This document shows, piece by piece, positions 29,425 to 39,961 of a stretch of 47,338 bases of DNA. This DNA comes from Bacteroidales bacterium (lineage in GTDB: Bacteria > Bacteroidota > Bacteroidia > Bacteroidales > WCHB1-69). The notes below the pieces were generated by a model. That model ran no database searches. It was not told where the DNA came from and worked only from the letters and a program-made list of their open reading frames with translations. The stretch lies in contig JAISUP010000079.1 in the NCBI GenBank assembly GCA_031272025.1, positions 1 to 47,338 of the forward strand, in the 5' to 3' direction. Position numbers and translations under genes: made by a program. Each line of letters begins with the position of its first letter. Position 1 is the stretch's first letter.

Positions 29425-30172
29425 GTGTTTTAAGAAAAAGAGCCAATGCCGCCGTGATAGAAGGTGCCTCCGCGGTAGGTGCTTCTATTTGCAGGGTGTA
29501 TCCCGCTTCTAAAATTGCCTGCGCCGTATTTTGTCCCAATGCCCCGAAAAAGACTTCCCCTTGCTGGTAATCGGGAAAATTTTGCTTCCAAGCATCTATC
29601 CCATAAGGACTGAAAAAAATCACCAAGTCGTATTTAGATACGTCTATGTCTTCTTTAATATTAGAAGGAATTACGCGAAAAACTATCGCCGTAGTGTATT
29701 TAATCTCGTGTTTGTCCAAAAAATCGGTATATTGAGACCCCATGAAATCCGACCCGCAAGGAATAAGATAGCGGAATTCTTTATTTCGGGTAAAAAGTTC
29801 AAGAAAACCCTTTATCGAATTATTTTTGCCAAACAGGATTTTGCGTTTCCGGTAGGTAATGTATTTTTGTAAATAATGTCCTATGGCATCCGTGGCACAA
29901 AAATATTTCATGGATTCAGGAATAGTAACCCGCAAATCTTTCGCGAGTTCGAAAAAATGATCTATCGTGTTTTTACTAGTAAAAACAATGGCATCATGGT
30001 CTATAATATTGATCTTGGTTTTTCGAAACTCGGATGCAGTCAAAGCCTCTACCTTGAAAAATTTGTAAAAATCCAAATTTACGCTATATTTTTTATAAAT
30101 GTCGTAATAAGGTGTTTTTTCAAATTCAGCAGGTTTATACTGTGAAATCAGGATATTTTTTACCTTCGCCAT
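29405..30172 (-). CDS. hemD: Uroporphyrinogen-III synthase
   Basis: KVKNILISQYKP...AIVFTSKNTIDHFFELAKD...YDLVIFFSPYGIDAWKQNFP...FFGALGQNTAQAILEAGYTLQIEAPTAEAPSITAAL. Confidence 0.88.
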   Translation of the reverse strand: MAKVKNILISQYKPAEFEKTPYYDIYKKYSVNLDFYKFFKVEALTASEFRKTKINIIDHDAIVFTSKNTIDHFFELAKDLRVTIPESMKYFCATDAIGHYLQKYITYRKRKILFGKNNSIKGFLELFTRNKEFRYLIPCGSDFMGSQYTDFLDKHEIKYTTAIVFRVIPSNIKEDIDVSKYDLVIFFSPYGIDAWKQNFPDYQQGEVFFGALGQNTAQAILEAGYTLQIEAPTAEAPSITAALALFLKTHANKRR

Positions 30173-30188
30173 ACTTGTTATTTTTTAT

Positions 30189-30887
30189 TTAAACTAATTG
30201 TTTATCAAATATTAACAATACTTTTATTCCCACGAAATAGGGTAAAATTTCGAGTGTGCAAAGGTACACAAAAAAATGGAACGGGTGACGTTTCATGGAG
30301 TTTAATTTGAACAATTTTATGGCTTTTGCTATAAATAAAACCCCTAAGAATGGAAGATAAAGTCCTAAAATTAAAGGGTATCCCGTGTACAACGCGAGCA
30401 CGAGCAATACAAACAAGCACGTGCCACTCGCGAACCGGTAAGAAGTCTTGCAGTATTGCTCCGGTATACTTTTCCACGACATATCGTAAAGAAAACAATG
30501 CCAACGCAATAAAGCATTCTTAACAAAGAAATCAAACATCACAACTCCTAAAATAAACAAATACAAGATATAGGGAGATTGTAACGCGAATATTCGCGGG
30601 AAAAAGTATTTCAACACGAGATAACAAAACAGAGACTGTCCCAACCCGTATACTAATGACCCTATGACTGACATGGGATCAAGATATCTATTCCGTTTGA
30701 CCAACAATTGTGAAAAATTGCGACGCGAAAACAATGCCGTGAGTTGTAAAAAATATCTTTGTCGATAAAAAAAACAGAGTATACTAATAAGCACGAATAT
30801 CAATAGTAAAAGCAAGGTAATTCCTTCCATTTCACCAAATTTGCCTCCCGAGGTAGGATAACACAACGGGTTATTGACACCGTACAT
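30189..30887 (-). CDS. DUF4271 domain-containing membrane protein
   Basis: Multi-TM protein upstream of hemD-rnpA-yidD, the usual Bacteroidetes context; SLYxxCTLEILPYFVGIKVLL C-terminus. Confidence 0.75.
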   Translation of the reverse strand: MYGVNNPLCYPTSGGKFGEMEGITLLLLLIFVLISILCFFYRQRYFLQLTALFSRRNFSQLLVKRNRYLDPMSVIGSLVYGLGQSLFCYLVLKYFFPRIFALQSPYILYLFILGVVMFDFFVKNALLRWHCFLYDMSWKSIPEQYCKTSYRFASGTCLFVLLVLALYTGYPLILGLYLPFLGVLFIAKAIKLFKLNSMKRHPFHFFVYLCTLEILPYFVGIKVLLIFDKQLV

Positions 30888-30901
30888 GAGAACAAGAAGA
30901 T

Positions 30902-31729
30902 CTATTGTATTGACAACTTTTTCGTTATCAATATTTTATTGTCTAATTCGAGCGAATAAAAATACAATCCGGAAGAGTAAGGACTAACATCTATCGACAA
31001 AAGACCTTCGCTTGATTGCAGTGGAAATTCTTTAAGCACGTTTCCCGACAACCCGCGTAATACCAATTTGCAATCCCCCAACAACGGGGTATTTAAGTTG
31101 TATTGTAAGGACACTTTTCCCCCGGCTACGGGGTTGGGATAGGCACTCACTTGAACAAGTCCGGTTTTGTCGTACTTTCTCGTGCCTGACGTAACCTCTT
31201 CTTCCATAACCAAAACAAAACTTGCCTTGTTTGTCGTGTCAAATGTATCGTTGAAAAGAAAACGAACTACGGATTTGCCTCCTTGTGTAACGTTAGGGTG
31301 TATATAATCAATATACATGTAAACGTCGTCATGATCAAATTCGGAAGCCGTGTCTCCCGCTTGTATGGACATCGTTGTGCCAAGCCCTTGTCGATTCAAA
31401 TCCATACATGTCCCGCTACAAAAAGAAAGAAGGGAATTGGCTAACAAAGAGTAAGATGTATCGTTTTTCACGTAGAGGGTTAGCACACTGTCCGATGAAT
31501 TATAAATATCAATAGGGATGTGTTTTGCCCCTGTGGTTCCATAAGGGGTAACTGTTTTTATGGTTAAGGTGTCTCCATCTCGAATGGGTTTCCTAACAAT
31601 TTCACCATTGTTACTAACAGGGTAGAACAATTGAAACGATTGCGCGAATATACTCACCACGGGAAAAATAATCGCGCAAAAAGTGATTATCTTTTTCATC
31701 ATACTTATACCTTTTAAATTAAATTTCAA
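30902..31729 (-). CDS. Secreted protein with T9SS type A sorting domain
   Basis: Signal peptide MMKKIITFCAIIFPVVSIFAQ; C-term VSAYPNPVAGGKVSLQYNL...SSGLYFYSLELDNKILITKKLSIQ. Confidence 0.85.
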   Translation of the reverse strand: MKFNLKGISMMKKIITFCAIIFPVVSIFAQSFQLFYPVSNNGEIVRKPIRDGDTLTIKTVTPYGTTGAKHIPIDIYNSSDSVLTLYVKNDTSYSLLANSLLSFCSGTCMDLNRQGLGTTMSIQAGDTASEFDHDDVYMYIDYIHPNVTQGGKSVVRFLFNDTFDTTNKASFVLVMEEEVTSGTRKYDKTGLVQVSAYPNPVAGGKVSLQYNLNTPLLGDCKLVLRGLSGNVLKEFPLQSSEGLLSIDVSPYSSGLYFYSLELDNKILITKKLSIQ

Positions 31730-31923
31730 TATATTATATTATTTTTTACTCAACTTATATTTGATGGACAAAGATAAAATAAAAAAGTTTAAAAATGAGC
31801 GTGTTTGTAAAAAAAATATTAACAACAAAATGCTGAAAAAAATAAGGTGATAGATTTATAAATTTTATGTACATTTGCACTCGAAAAAATATTAAGATAT
31901 TAAGTAAAACAACTAAAAAGCAG

Positions 31924-34374
31924 ATGAAGATTTCATATCAATGGTTGAAGGAGTACGTTAGGTTTGACTTAACGCCCGATGAGGTAGGACGTTATCTCAC
32001 GGGTGTGGGTTTGGAAGTAGAAGATATAGAACGATTTGAAACCATCAAAGGGGGGTTGGTAGGCTTAGTTATCGGGGAGGTACTTACATGTGAGCCTCAC
32101 CCAGATTCCGACCATTTGCACGTTACTACCGTGAACACGGGTAGTGATATTTTAAATATCGTGTGTGGAGCCTCTAACGTTGCCGCCGGACAAAAAGTCG
32201 TGGTAGCGACGCTCGGCACCACGCTCTATCAAGGGGAAGATTCTTTTACCATAAAAAAATCGAAAATACGCGGGGTAGTGTCGGAAGGGATGCTTTGCGC
32301 GGAGGACGAGATTGGGGTGGGGGCTTCGCATGACGGCATCATGGTTTTGCCGCCCGAGGCAGTACCCGGTACCCCTGCCTATCGTTATTTTAACGTGGAA
32401 ACGGACTATATTTTTGAAATTGGGCTTACCCCTAATCGTAGCGATGCCATTTCGCACTATGGGGTAGCGAGAGAATTGTGCGCGGCTCTTAAAGTAAATA
32501 AAGTGCCTTGTTCGGAATTGCATTTCCCGCATGGTTCACATTTGCTCGCGATGTCTACGCGGGAACCCATAGATGTAACCGTGGAAAACACACATGCCTG
32601 CCCCCGTTATACGGGATGCACTTTTAGCAATATCACGGTTCGCGAATCCCCTCTATGGCTACAAAACAGGCTCCGCTCTATTGGCGTGCGCCCGGTGAAT
32701 AACGTGGTAGACATCACGCAACTCGTGATGTTCGAGTTAGGACAACCGTTGCACGCTTTCGACATCGCCGCTATCGAAGACCATAAAATTATCGTGAAAA
32801 ACATGCCCGAAGGGACTCCCTTTATTACGTTAGACGGTAACGAATTGAAATTGAGTAGCGAAGATTTGATGATATGCAACGCGAAAACGGGCATGTGCAT
32901 CGCGGGAGTATACGGGGGGCTGCATTCCGGCGTAACAGAAAAAACAACCGATATTTTTTTAGAAAGTGCTTATTTTAATCCCGTTACAGTTAGAAAGACC
33001 TCCAAGAGGCATCATTTAAAGACCGATGCCGCGTTTCGTTACGAGCGCGGCTGCGATCCTACTACGACTTTGCCCGCGCTGAGACGAGCCGCACATCTCT
33101 TGCAAGAAATTGCTAATGCTTCGGTATCTTCCGACATTGTAGACATATACCCCACCAGAATAGAACCCTGCAAAATTGCCGTTTCTTTTGAACAAATTAA
33201 TGCCGTGGCAGGACAAGAGTTAGACAAAAGTGTCATCTCTACCATTTTGCTTGCCTTAGGCATGAAAATAGAACATGCCGATGGGGAACAAATGCAAGTA
33301 ACGATTCCTTTGCATAGGGTAGATGTTACTCGCCCGATAGACTTAATAGAAGAAATTTTGCGATTGTACGGCTATGATAATATCGAAATTCCTGAAAATC
33401 TAACGTATACATTAAACGAGAGACATGGTCCCTCGTGGGGTAAGAAAAAGAAGACCATCTCTGTCGGCTTAGCAGAACGCGGTTTTCACGAACTCATTAC
33501 CCCCCCGCTTACCAAAAATACTTATGCCGAAAAATATCATTTCCTGAACGAGAAAGAAACCGTGAAATTGCTCAACCCGTTAAGCAGGGACCTAAATGTT
33601 GCCCGACAAACTTTGCTTTTTTCAGGATTGGAAGCCATCGTGCACAATTTGAATAATAAAAACCATGATTTACGATTGTTCGAGTTCGGGAATATCTATT
33701 TGAAAACAGAAACCACAAACAAAGATGCCGCGGGAACTTACACGGAGTTTCCCCGACTTTCGCTCTTCCTTACCGGTCAAAATAACGAGAAACAGTGGAA
33801 TTGTCCTTCTCGGAGTTTGACTTTTTTTGACTTAAAAGCAACTATAGAGCACATATTCACTTTATCACGTATCGAAAGGAAAAAAATTCAAGTAGACCCG
33901 CTACACGATGATTGCTTCGTGCAAGGGTTGTTGTATAGCGATGAGGGTACCGTGCTTGTTCGCGCGGGCGAGGTACACCCCGCGATATTGAAAGAAGCAG
34001 GCATAAAGCAGCCGGTATACTACGCGGAAGTGTCGTGGGACAAAGTAGTAAATCTACAGCCCGACTATTCCGTGATCTATACGCCCGTTCCTCAATATCC
34101 TGCCGTGAAACGCGACCTGTCAATTATTGTCAATGAGCAAATTCCTTACATGCGAATAGAAGATACCGTCAAAAAATACGGGACGAAATTACTATCCGGA
34201 CTATCGTTATTTGATGTTTATGAAGGGGCACAAGTTGCTAAAGGCAAACGGTCTTACGCGCTAAATATCGTGTTGCAACATCAAAATAAAACATTGACAG
34301 AAGAAGAAATAAATAAAGTAATGAATAAAATTATCAAAGGGTTGGAACAGGAAACCGGGGCAACAATTCGGTAA
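31924..34374 (+). CDS. pheT: Phenylalanine--tRNA ligase beta subunit
   Basis: MKISYQWLKEYVRFDLTPDEVGRYLTGVGLEVE...; EMAPII-like domain, B3/B4, B5, FDX-ACB C-terminus. Confidence 0.97.
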   Translation: MKISYQWLKEYVRFDLTPDEVGRYLTGVGLEVEDIERFETIKGGLVGLVIGEVLTCEPHPDSDHLHVTTVNTGSDILNIVCGASNVAAGQKVVVATLGTTLYQGEDSFTIKKSKIRGVVSEGMLCAEDEIGVGASHDGIMVLPPEAVPGTPAYRYFNVETDYIFEIGLTPNRSDAISHYGVARELCAALKVNKVPCSELHFPHGSHLLAMSTREPIDVTVENTHACPRYTGCTFSNITVRESPLWLQNRLRSIGVRPVNNVVDITQLVMFELGQPLHAFDIAAIEDHKIIVKNMPEGTPFITLDGNELKLSSEDLMICNAKTGMCIAGVYGGLHSGVTEKTTDIFLESAYFNPVTVRKTSKRHHLKTDAAFRYERGCDPTTTLPALRRAAHLLQEIANASVSSDIVDIYPTRIEPCKIAVSFEQINAVAGQELDKSVISTILLALGMKIEHADGEQMQVTIPLHRVDVTRPIDLIEEILRLYGYDNIEIPENLTYTLNERHGPSWGKKKKTISVGLAERGFHELITPPLTKNTYAEKYHFLNEKETVKLLNPLSRDLNVARQTLLFSGLEAIVHNLNNKNHDLRLFEFGNIYLKTETTNKDAAGTYTEFPRLSLFLTGQNNEKQWNCPSRSLTFFDLKATIEHIFTLSRIERKKIQVDPLHDDCFVQGLLYSDEGTVLVRAGEVHPAILKEAGIKQPVYYAEVSWDKVVNLQPDYSVIYTPVPQYPAVKRDLSIIVNEQIPYMRIEDTVKKYGTKLLSGLSLFDVYEGAQVAKGKRSYALNIVLQHQNKTLTEEEINKVMNKIIKGLEQETGATIR

Positions 34375-34410
34375 TTTTTATTTTAAAAGAAGACATGCAA
34401 AATAACCGTT

Positions 34411-34986
34411 ATGGAAGTTATTAGAAAATTAGAAGATATAAGAGAATTGGGGTTGCCTTCGCTAAAGCCGGTGGTAACTATAGGCTCTTTTGATGGGGTA
34501 CATTTGGGGCATCAGCATTTGTTGAGCGTGGTCAAAGAGAAAGCCGCGGCTATTGGGGGCGTGAGCGTGGTGATTACTTTTCACCCGCACCCGCAACAAT
34601 TGTTGCGTCCCGGAGCCTTTGATTTTTTCGCCATCAACTCCGTAGATGAAAAAATTAAGTTAATAGAAGAAGCCGGTATTGATTACCTGATTATTATTCC
34701 TTTCACGTGGGAATTTGCTTCGCTTTCTTTCGCCCAGTTTATCAAAGATATTTTGGTTTCCATTATCGGTATTAAGATGTTGGTTATGGGTCCAAACAAT
34801 ACCTTTGGAAAAGGGCGACAAGGAAACGCGCAAACCATACAACAAATATGCTGTGAAGAAAATATCATTATCGTGGTAGTATCAGAATTAAAAATCGAGG
34901 GAAAACCGGTACGTTCACAACGCATCCGGCAATTGATCCGCCAACAAAACAGTAAAGGAGTAGAAGAACTATTGGGGCACGACTAA
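34411..34986 (+). CDS. RibF-like FAD synthetase (adenylyltransferase) domain only; riboflavin kinase domain absent
   Basis: VVTIGSFDGVHLGHQHLLSVV...VITFHPHPQQLLRP...MGPNNTFGKGRQGN...SQRIRQLIRQ; protein stops at 191 aa. Confidence 0.85.
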   Translation: MEVIRKLEDIRELGLPSLKPVVTIGSFDGVHLGHQHLLSVVKEKAAAIGGVSVVITFHPHPQQLLRPGAFDFFAINSVDEKIKLIEEAGIDYLIIIPFTWEFASLSFAQFIKDILVSIIGIKMLVMGPNNTFGKGRQGNAQTIQQICCEENIIIVVVSELKIEGKPVRSQRIRQLIRQQNSKGVEELLGHD

Positions 34987-34995
34987 ACATGATTC

Positions 34996-35703
34996 ATGAA
35001 TAAAAAACGGATTTCTTTAAAAGAATTTATGGCAAATTTACATTTCAAAACAGGAAATTTAACGGTAAAAATATTTCATTTTAATTTTATTCAGGTTAAT
35101 ACTTATATTGTTTATGATGATACCCGCGAGGCGGTGATTATTGATCCCGGGAATTATGACGAGCAAGAAAACGAACGGTTAGAGCGTTTTATCATTAAAG
35201 AGAAATTAAGCATCAAATATATCATCAACACGCATCCACATATTGACCATATTTTGGGCAATCATTTTTGCAAACAAAAATATGGAGTACCTTTATGGGT
35301 ACACCCCGCGGGCATGTCGGTTTACCAGTCTGCTTCTTCGTATGGTGCTTTGTTTCATATGCCCATGCCCTCATTTCCTAATCCTGACTGTTTTTTTGGC
35401 GAGGACGATAAAGTGTTGTTTGGCAGGCAGCAATGGGACGTACTTTATACTCCCGGTCATTGTGATGGGAGTATCTGTTTGCACGACACGTTCAATAAAT
35501 TGGTTTTCACGGGAGATGTTCTCTTTGAAGGCACTATCGGGCGTACCGATTTGCCAACGGGCGATCTCGTGTTATTATTACGCTCTATCAACGAGCATTT
35601 AATCCCGTTAGAAGATAAGACTTTGGTTTTATCAGGACATGGAGCCTCTACGACTATCGGGAACGAGAAGAAAAATAATCCTTATTTTTATAATTCAAAA
35701 TGA
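34996..35703 (+). CDS. MBL-fold metallo-hydrolase (glyoxalase II-like)
   Basis: [21 protein letters not shown]...[14 protein letters not shown]...[17 protein letters not shown]...[22 protein letters not shown]. Possibly starts at 35029. Confidence 0.9.
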   Translation: MNKKRISLKEFMANLHFKTGNLTVKIFHFNFIQVNTYIVYDDTREAVIIDPGNYDEQENERLERFIIKEKLSIKYIINTHPHIDHILGNHFCKQKYGVPLWVHPAGMSVYQSASSYGALFHMPMPSFPNPDCFFGEDDKVLFGRQQWDVLYTPGHCDGSICLHDTFNKLVFTGDVLFEGTIGRTDLPTGDLVLLLRSINEHLIPLEDKTLVLSGHGASTTIGNEKKNNPYFYNSK

Positions 35704-36341
35704 AGAATAAAGAAGAGTTTGAAGAAATAGAATCCGGCTACGAACGTCGTGATTGTTATAATCCCGAAAGTTTGGATTTGTTGGCACAAGGTTACGCGAA
35801 TATGATTACTGTTACGGGGGAAGATATGGAACGGGAAGGTCTTCAAAAAACGCCTGTGCGCGCAGCGAAAGCATTTCAGTTTCTTACGCATGGCTACCAT
35901 CTTAGTCCCGAAGATATTTTGCGGGGTGCTTTATTTGAAGAAACATACAAGCAACCGGTGATAGTGAAAGATATTGAGATATTTTCATTGTGCGAACATC
36001 ATTTACTTCCATTTTATGGTAAAGCGCATGTGGGTTATATTCCTAATGGTAAAATTGTGGGGTTGAGTAAAATCCCGCGTATGGTAGAAGCCTTATCGCG
36101 ACGGTTGCAGTTACAAGAGCGGTTGACCATGCAGATACAGCAATGTATGGAAAATGTGCTATCGCCATTAGGAGTCGCGGTAGTTATAGAAGCCCGACAC
36201 TTATGCGTGGCAATGCGCGGGGTACAGAAAGGAGAATCGAAAACCTTCACGTCCGCGTTCACGGGGATATTTCACGAAAAAGCATTTTTGCAACAGCAAT
36301 TTCTATATGAGGTACGGGATAACGATGGAGTAGGTTGGTAA
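35700..36341 (+). CDS. folE: GTP cyclohydrolase I
   Basis: [57 protein letters not shown] overlap with previous gene. Confidence 0.97.
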   Translation: MKNKEEFEEIESGYERRDCYNPESLDLLAQGYANMITVTGEDMEREGLQKTPVRAAKAFQFLTHGYHLSPEDILRGALFEETYKQPVIVKDIEIFSLCEHHLLPFYGKAHVGYIPNGKIVGLSKIPRMVEALSRRLQLQERLTMQIQQCMENVLSPLGVAVVIEARHLCVAMRGVQKGESKTFTSAFTGIFHEKAFLQQQFLYEVRDNDGVGW

Positions 36342-36348
36342 TTTCGGG

Positions 36349-37134
36349 TTAGAACCTGCCACTGGCACCGCCGCCGCCGAAGCCGCCGCTACCACCGAAA
36401 CCGCCAAAGCCTCCAAAACTACCACCACCGCGCGAGAATCCCCCCCCTTGTCCCCCCGACAAGAGCGACCCCAACCAAATGCCTTTCCATAGATTGCCAC
36501 TGTTGCTACCGCTATTTCCTTTGCCACCTTTGCCTTTCTTGTTGACAATATAGGGCAAAACAAAAAAGATAAATATCAATACCGCGAACACGATCACGGG
36601 AACAATCGTTTCTTTTTGTCGTTGGGTTTCGTATTTTTGATATGAAATTTCTCCCGCGATAATAGGTTTCATGATAGATAGTGCTTTTTCTATTCCTTCA
36701 AAAAAAAGATTTTCCCTAAAAGAAGGAATTATTTCATTATCAATGATATGTTTTACGGTAATATCAGGGAGTACGCCTTCCAGATCGTATCCGGTGGCAA
36801 TAGCAATATCTCCGGCGGTTTCGGTTCGAGGTTTTATAAGAATGACTATCCCGTTGCGGGACTTTTGGTCGCGCACACCCCATTTGTCGCCAATTTCTAT
36901 TGCCATTTGCATGGCAGAATAATTTGCTAAATCTTTGAGCGTTACAATACAGATAACGTTAGAGGTGCTATCGTTAAAGGCAACTAATTCTTGTTCAAGG
37001 CAGGCAGTTTCTTGGGGAGAAAAAATGCCCGCGAAATCATTGACTAATCGAGGCGGTACCGGTGGAGCCGGGACTTGTGCCCGAGACAATAGCAAGGTAC
37101 AGGAAAAAAACGCGAAAAGGAGAACCTTTTTCAT
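36349..37134 (-). CDS. TPM domain (YgcG-like) protein
   Basis: LVNDFAGIFSPQETACLEQELVAFNDSTSNVICIVTL...; Gly-rich C-terminus; next to lemA. Confidence 0.93.
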   Translation of the reverse strand: MKKVLLFAFFSCTLLLSRAQVPAPPVPPRLVNDFAGIFSPQETACLEQELVAFNDSTSNVICIVTLKDLANYSAMQMAIEIGDKWGVRDQKSRNGIVILIKPRTETAGDIAIATGYDLEGVLPDITVKHIIDNEIIPSFRENLFFEGIEKALSIMKPIIAGEISYQKYETQRQKETIVPVIVFAVLIFIFFVLPYIVNKKGKGGKGNSGSNSGNLWKGIWLGSLLSGGQGGGFSRGGGSFGGFGGFGGSGGFGGGGASGRF

Positions 37135-37736
37135 TTGCCGAAATTAAAATCCACGTCAGGAGCCTTGTCTGCCCCTTCTTCGGCTTTAAAGAAGGCTTTC
37201 TGTTCAAAGGAAAACATGCCCGCGATAAGATTAGCGGGAAATTTGCGTACCGAAGTATTGTATTCTTTTACCGTTTGATTAAATTTCTGTCTTTCAACGT
37301 TAATTCTGTTTTCGGTTCCTTCGAGTTGGGCTTGTAAGTCGCGAAAATTTTCAGTGGCTTTCAGTTCGGGGTAGCGTTCTACCACGACCATAAGACGGCT
37401 TAATGCTCCGGAAAGGTTGTCTTGTGCCTGTTGAAATTTTGCCATATTTTCTGGGGTGAGGTCTTTGGCATCTATTTGTACGGAAGTTGCCGCAGAACGG
37501 GCTTCGATAACCGATTCCAAGGTACCTTTCTCAAAGTCGGCTGCCCCTTGCACCGTTTTTACCAAATTAGGAATCAGGTCAGCACGCCTTTGGTATACGC
37601 TTTCCACGTTTGCCCACGCATCCGATACACTCACTTCTTTTTTTACCAGCCCGTTGTAGGCACTTACTGCCCATACAATTAGAATGACAATGATCCCTAC
37701 GATAATCAGGGTATTTCGGTTTTTACTATTTATCAT
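37131..37736 (-). CDS. LemA family protein
   Basis: AVSAYNGLVKKEVSVSDAWANVESVYQRRADLIPNLVKTVQGAADFEKGTL...YNTSVRKFPANLIAGMFSF. Confidence 0.95.
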   Translation of the reverse strand: MINSKNRNTLIIVGIIVILIVWAVSAYNGLVKKEVSVSDAWANVESVYQRRADLIPNLVKTVQGAADFEKGTLESVIEARSAATSVQIDAKDLTPENMAKFQQAQDNLSGALSRLMVVVERYPELKATENFRDLQAQLEGTENRINVERQKFNQTVKEYNTSVRKFPANLIAGMFSFEQKAFFKAEEGADKAPDVDFNFGK

Positions 37737-37881
37737 CGTTATTTATTGATTAAATGATTGAACAAAAAAATTATCTTCGCGAAGATACAATTATTTTTTC
37801 GATTAATTTTTGTTTGTAGTGAAAATAATTCCGAACCATGATTTCCAAAAAAGTTCGTATTTTCGCGAAAAAATAGCCAAA

Positions 37882-39846
37882 ATGAAGTTATTTATTACTA
37901 CCGTTGCATTTTTCATGTGTTTTCATGCTATTTTCGCGCAAATTCCGGAAGGATATTATCGTGAAATAGAAGGTAAATGGGGTTTTGATTTGCAACTCTC
38001 TTTACATGACATTATATCGGGACATTATATCGTATCTTACAATTCTTTATGGACACATTTTAAGAATACTGACTGTAAAGGAGACACTATTATAGACATT
38101 TATACAGATCGTCCTGATGGTCAGGCAAATCATTATTTCATACATGGAGTAGAACAATGTGGTAACGTTGGGGTTGGCGAGGGTGTTTGTTATAACAGAG
38201 AACATGTGTTTTGCCAAAGTTGGTTTGGCGACAGCAAAGGAGCGCCTTATTCCGATTTGTTTCACATTTATCCGGTGGACGGTTATGTCAATTCGGGACG
38301 GAATAATCATCCTTTTGGGGTTGTGCCTTCCCCTACACGAGTATATAGTAACGGTTCTAAATTAGGCGAGAATCGTGCAACCGGGGCACCCGCGAGCACC
38401 GCGTTTGAACCCATAGATGCCTACAAAGGTGACATTGCACGCACTTTTTTTTACATGGCAACACGCTACTTGTTAGAAGATGCCGGTTTTGCCGCGTCTT
38501 ATTCCATGACTACACGGTCGCAACTTACCCCTTGGGCAATAAAAATGCTTCTGCAATGGCATGAAATGGACCCCGTGAGCGCGAAAGAACGTGCCCGCAA
38601 CCAAGCCATTTTTCAAATACAAAACAATAGAAATCCTTTTATCGACTATCCCGAACTTGTCAAACACATTTGGGGTAGCGATTCGCTCCTTCCTTTTTAT
38701 GTTCGCGATACGCCTTCGATTTTGTCCTTACATTGTATAAACGCTTATACCATAGGACTCTTATTTTCGCATCCGCTATCAGACACTTCGGCAAACAACC
38801 CTACTCACTTTTTACTTGACGGGGCGACTTATGCTAATCGCACTGTATATCAAACAGATACATTGCTATTATTTTTTTCGGAAGCATTTGAAGATGGAGT
38901 AACCTATCAATTACACGTGGACCCGCTATGGGGCAGTAACGGGATACGCGGGAATGATACGCTTTTAACTTTCACGTTCGTAATGCCTAAAATGCCGGAA
39001 AACTCTCTTTTACTCGCGGCATGGACTTTTGATTCTCTTGTCATATCCCCGAATACGACAAGGACAATCCCTGCAAATATTATGCCATTAGGAGATACGG
39101 CAATGTTATATTTTAACGGGTGGGCGGGATCGTCATCTTTTACATGGACATCACAAATGAACTCTTTTACTGGCACCTTGCTTGGAGACCCCCGCGAGCA
39201 GGCTTTTGCCGGAAAAGACCTCGCTATCGTAGGCACCGCGGCTAACGAGCACGCCATAGTCTTCGGCTTTTGTCCGCACAATTGTCAATCACTCACGCTT
39301 TCTTTTGCCTGCAGACGTACATCTACCGGTTTTGACCGACACACGTGGGAGTGGAGTTACCATAATTTCGCGTACATGCCCTTGCCGGTTGTTTATTCCC
39401 TCACAGACGCTACGGCAAAATATCAACTATTTGAGATTCAATTGCCTGAAATTCAATACACGGACAGTATCTCCTACGTGTTTCTAAAACTTACCTTCGC
39501 GGGAGCAACCGGAGACATGGGTAACAATCGTTTGGATAACGTGGTTATTCGCGGGACAAGAACTGTCTCGCCCCCGACGCGAATAAAGACATGGGAAACT
39601 ACTCCCTTCCTGATTTATCCTAATCCTTCGCGACAAACCATAACCATCCAATACGGGGACATGTCATGCCTGAATAATGTAAAAATCAATATATTAAACA
39701 TTCATGGACAAATGTGCATGTCGCGTGTTTTCATGTCCGTCCCTTTCACGATAGATGTACATACTTTACCGGCAGGCGTTTATATAGTAGAGGCTTTGCT
39801 ACCGGACGGACAATTGTTGGGTCGTGAAAAATGGGTAAAGCAATAG
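37882..39846 (+). CDS. Extracellular endonuclease I family protein with T9SS sorting domain
   Basis: YNREHVFCQSWFGDSKGAPYSDLFHIYPVDGYVNSGRNNHPFGVV EndA/NucM motif; C-term FLIYPNPSRQTITIQ...LPAGVYIVEALLPDGQLLGREKWVK. Confidence 0.92.
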   Translation: MKLFITTVAFFMCFHAIFAQIPEGYYREIEGKWGFDLQLSLHDIISGHYIVSYNSLWTHFKNTDCKGDTIIDIYTDRPDGQANHYFIHGVEQCGNVGVGEGVCYNREHVFCQSWFGDSKGAPYSDLFHIYPVDGYVNSGRNNHPFGVVPSPTRVYSNGSKLGENRATGAPASTAFEPIDAYKGDIARTFFYMATRYLLEDAGFAASYSMTTRSQLTPWAIKMLLQWHEMDPVSAKERARNQAIFQIQNNRNPFIDYPELVKHIWGSDSLLPFYVRDTPSILSLHCINAYTIGLLFSHPLSDTSANNPTHFLLDGATYANRTVYQTDTLLLFFSEAFEDGVTYQLHVDPLWGSNGIRGNDTLLTFTFVMPKMPENSLLLAAWTFDSLVISPNTTRTIPANIMPLGDTAMLYFNGWAGSSSFTWTSQMNSFTGTLLGDPREQAFAGKDLAIVGTAANEHAIVFGFCPHNCQSLTLSFACRRTSTGFDRHTWEWSYHNFAYMPLPVVYSLTDATAKYQLFEIQLPEIQYTDSISYVFLKLTFAGATGDMGNNRLDNVVIRGTRTVSPPTRIKTWETTPFLIYPNPSRQTITIQYGDMSCLNNVKINILNIHGQMCMSRVFMSVPFTIDVHTLPAGVYIVEALLPDGQLLGREKWVKQ

Positions 39847-39911
39847 AGATTTCAGATTTCATGAACGTTTTCAATGAAAATCTTCAATTTGAAAATTTTT
39901 ATGAGGGTTAC

Positions 39912-39941
39912 GTGTAATTGAAAATTTTATGCTAATTTTGC
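39912..39941 (+). promoter_or_regulatory. Promoter with extended conserved block, upstream of topoisomerase gene
   Basis: GTGTAATTGAAAATTTTATGCTAATTTTGC, 28/30 identical to 1786-1815. Confidence 0.65.
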
Positions 39942-39961
39942 TGCACGAAAAAGTAAAGACT

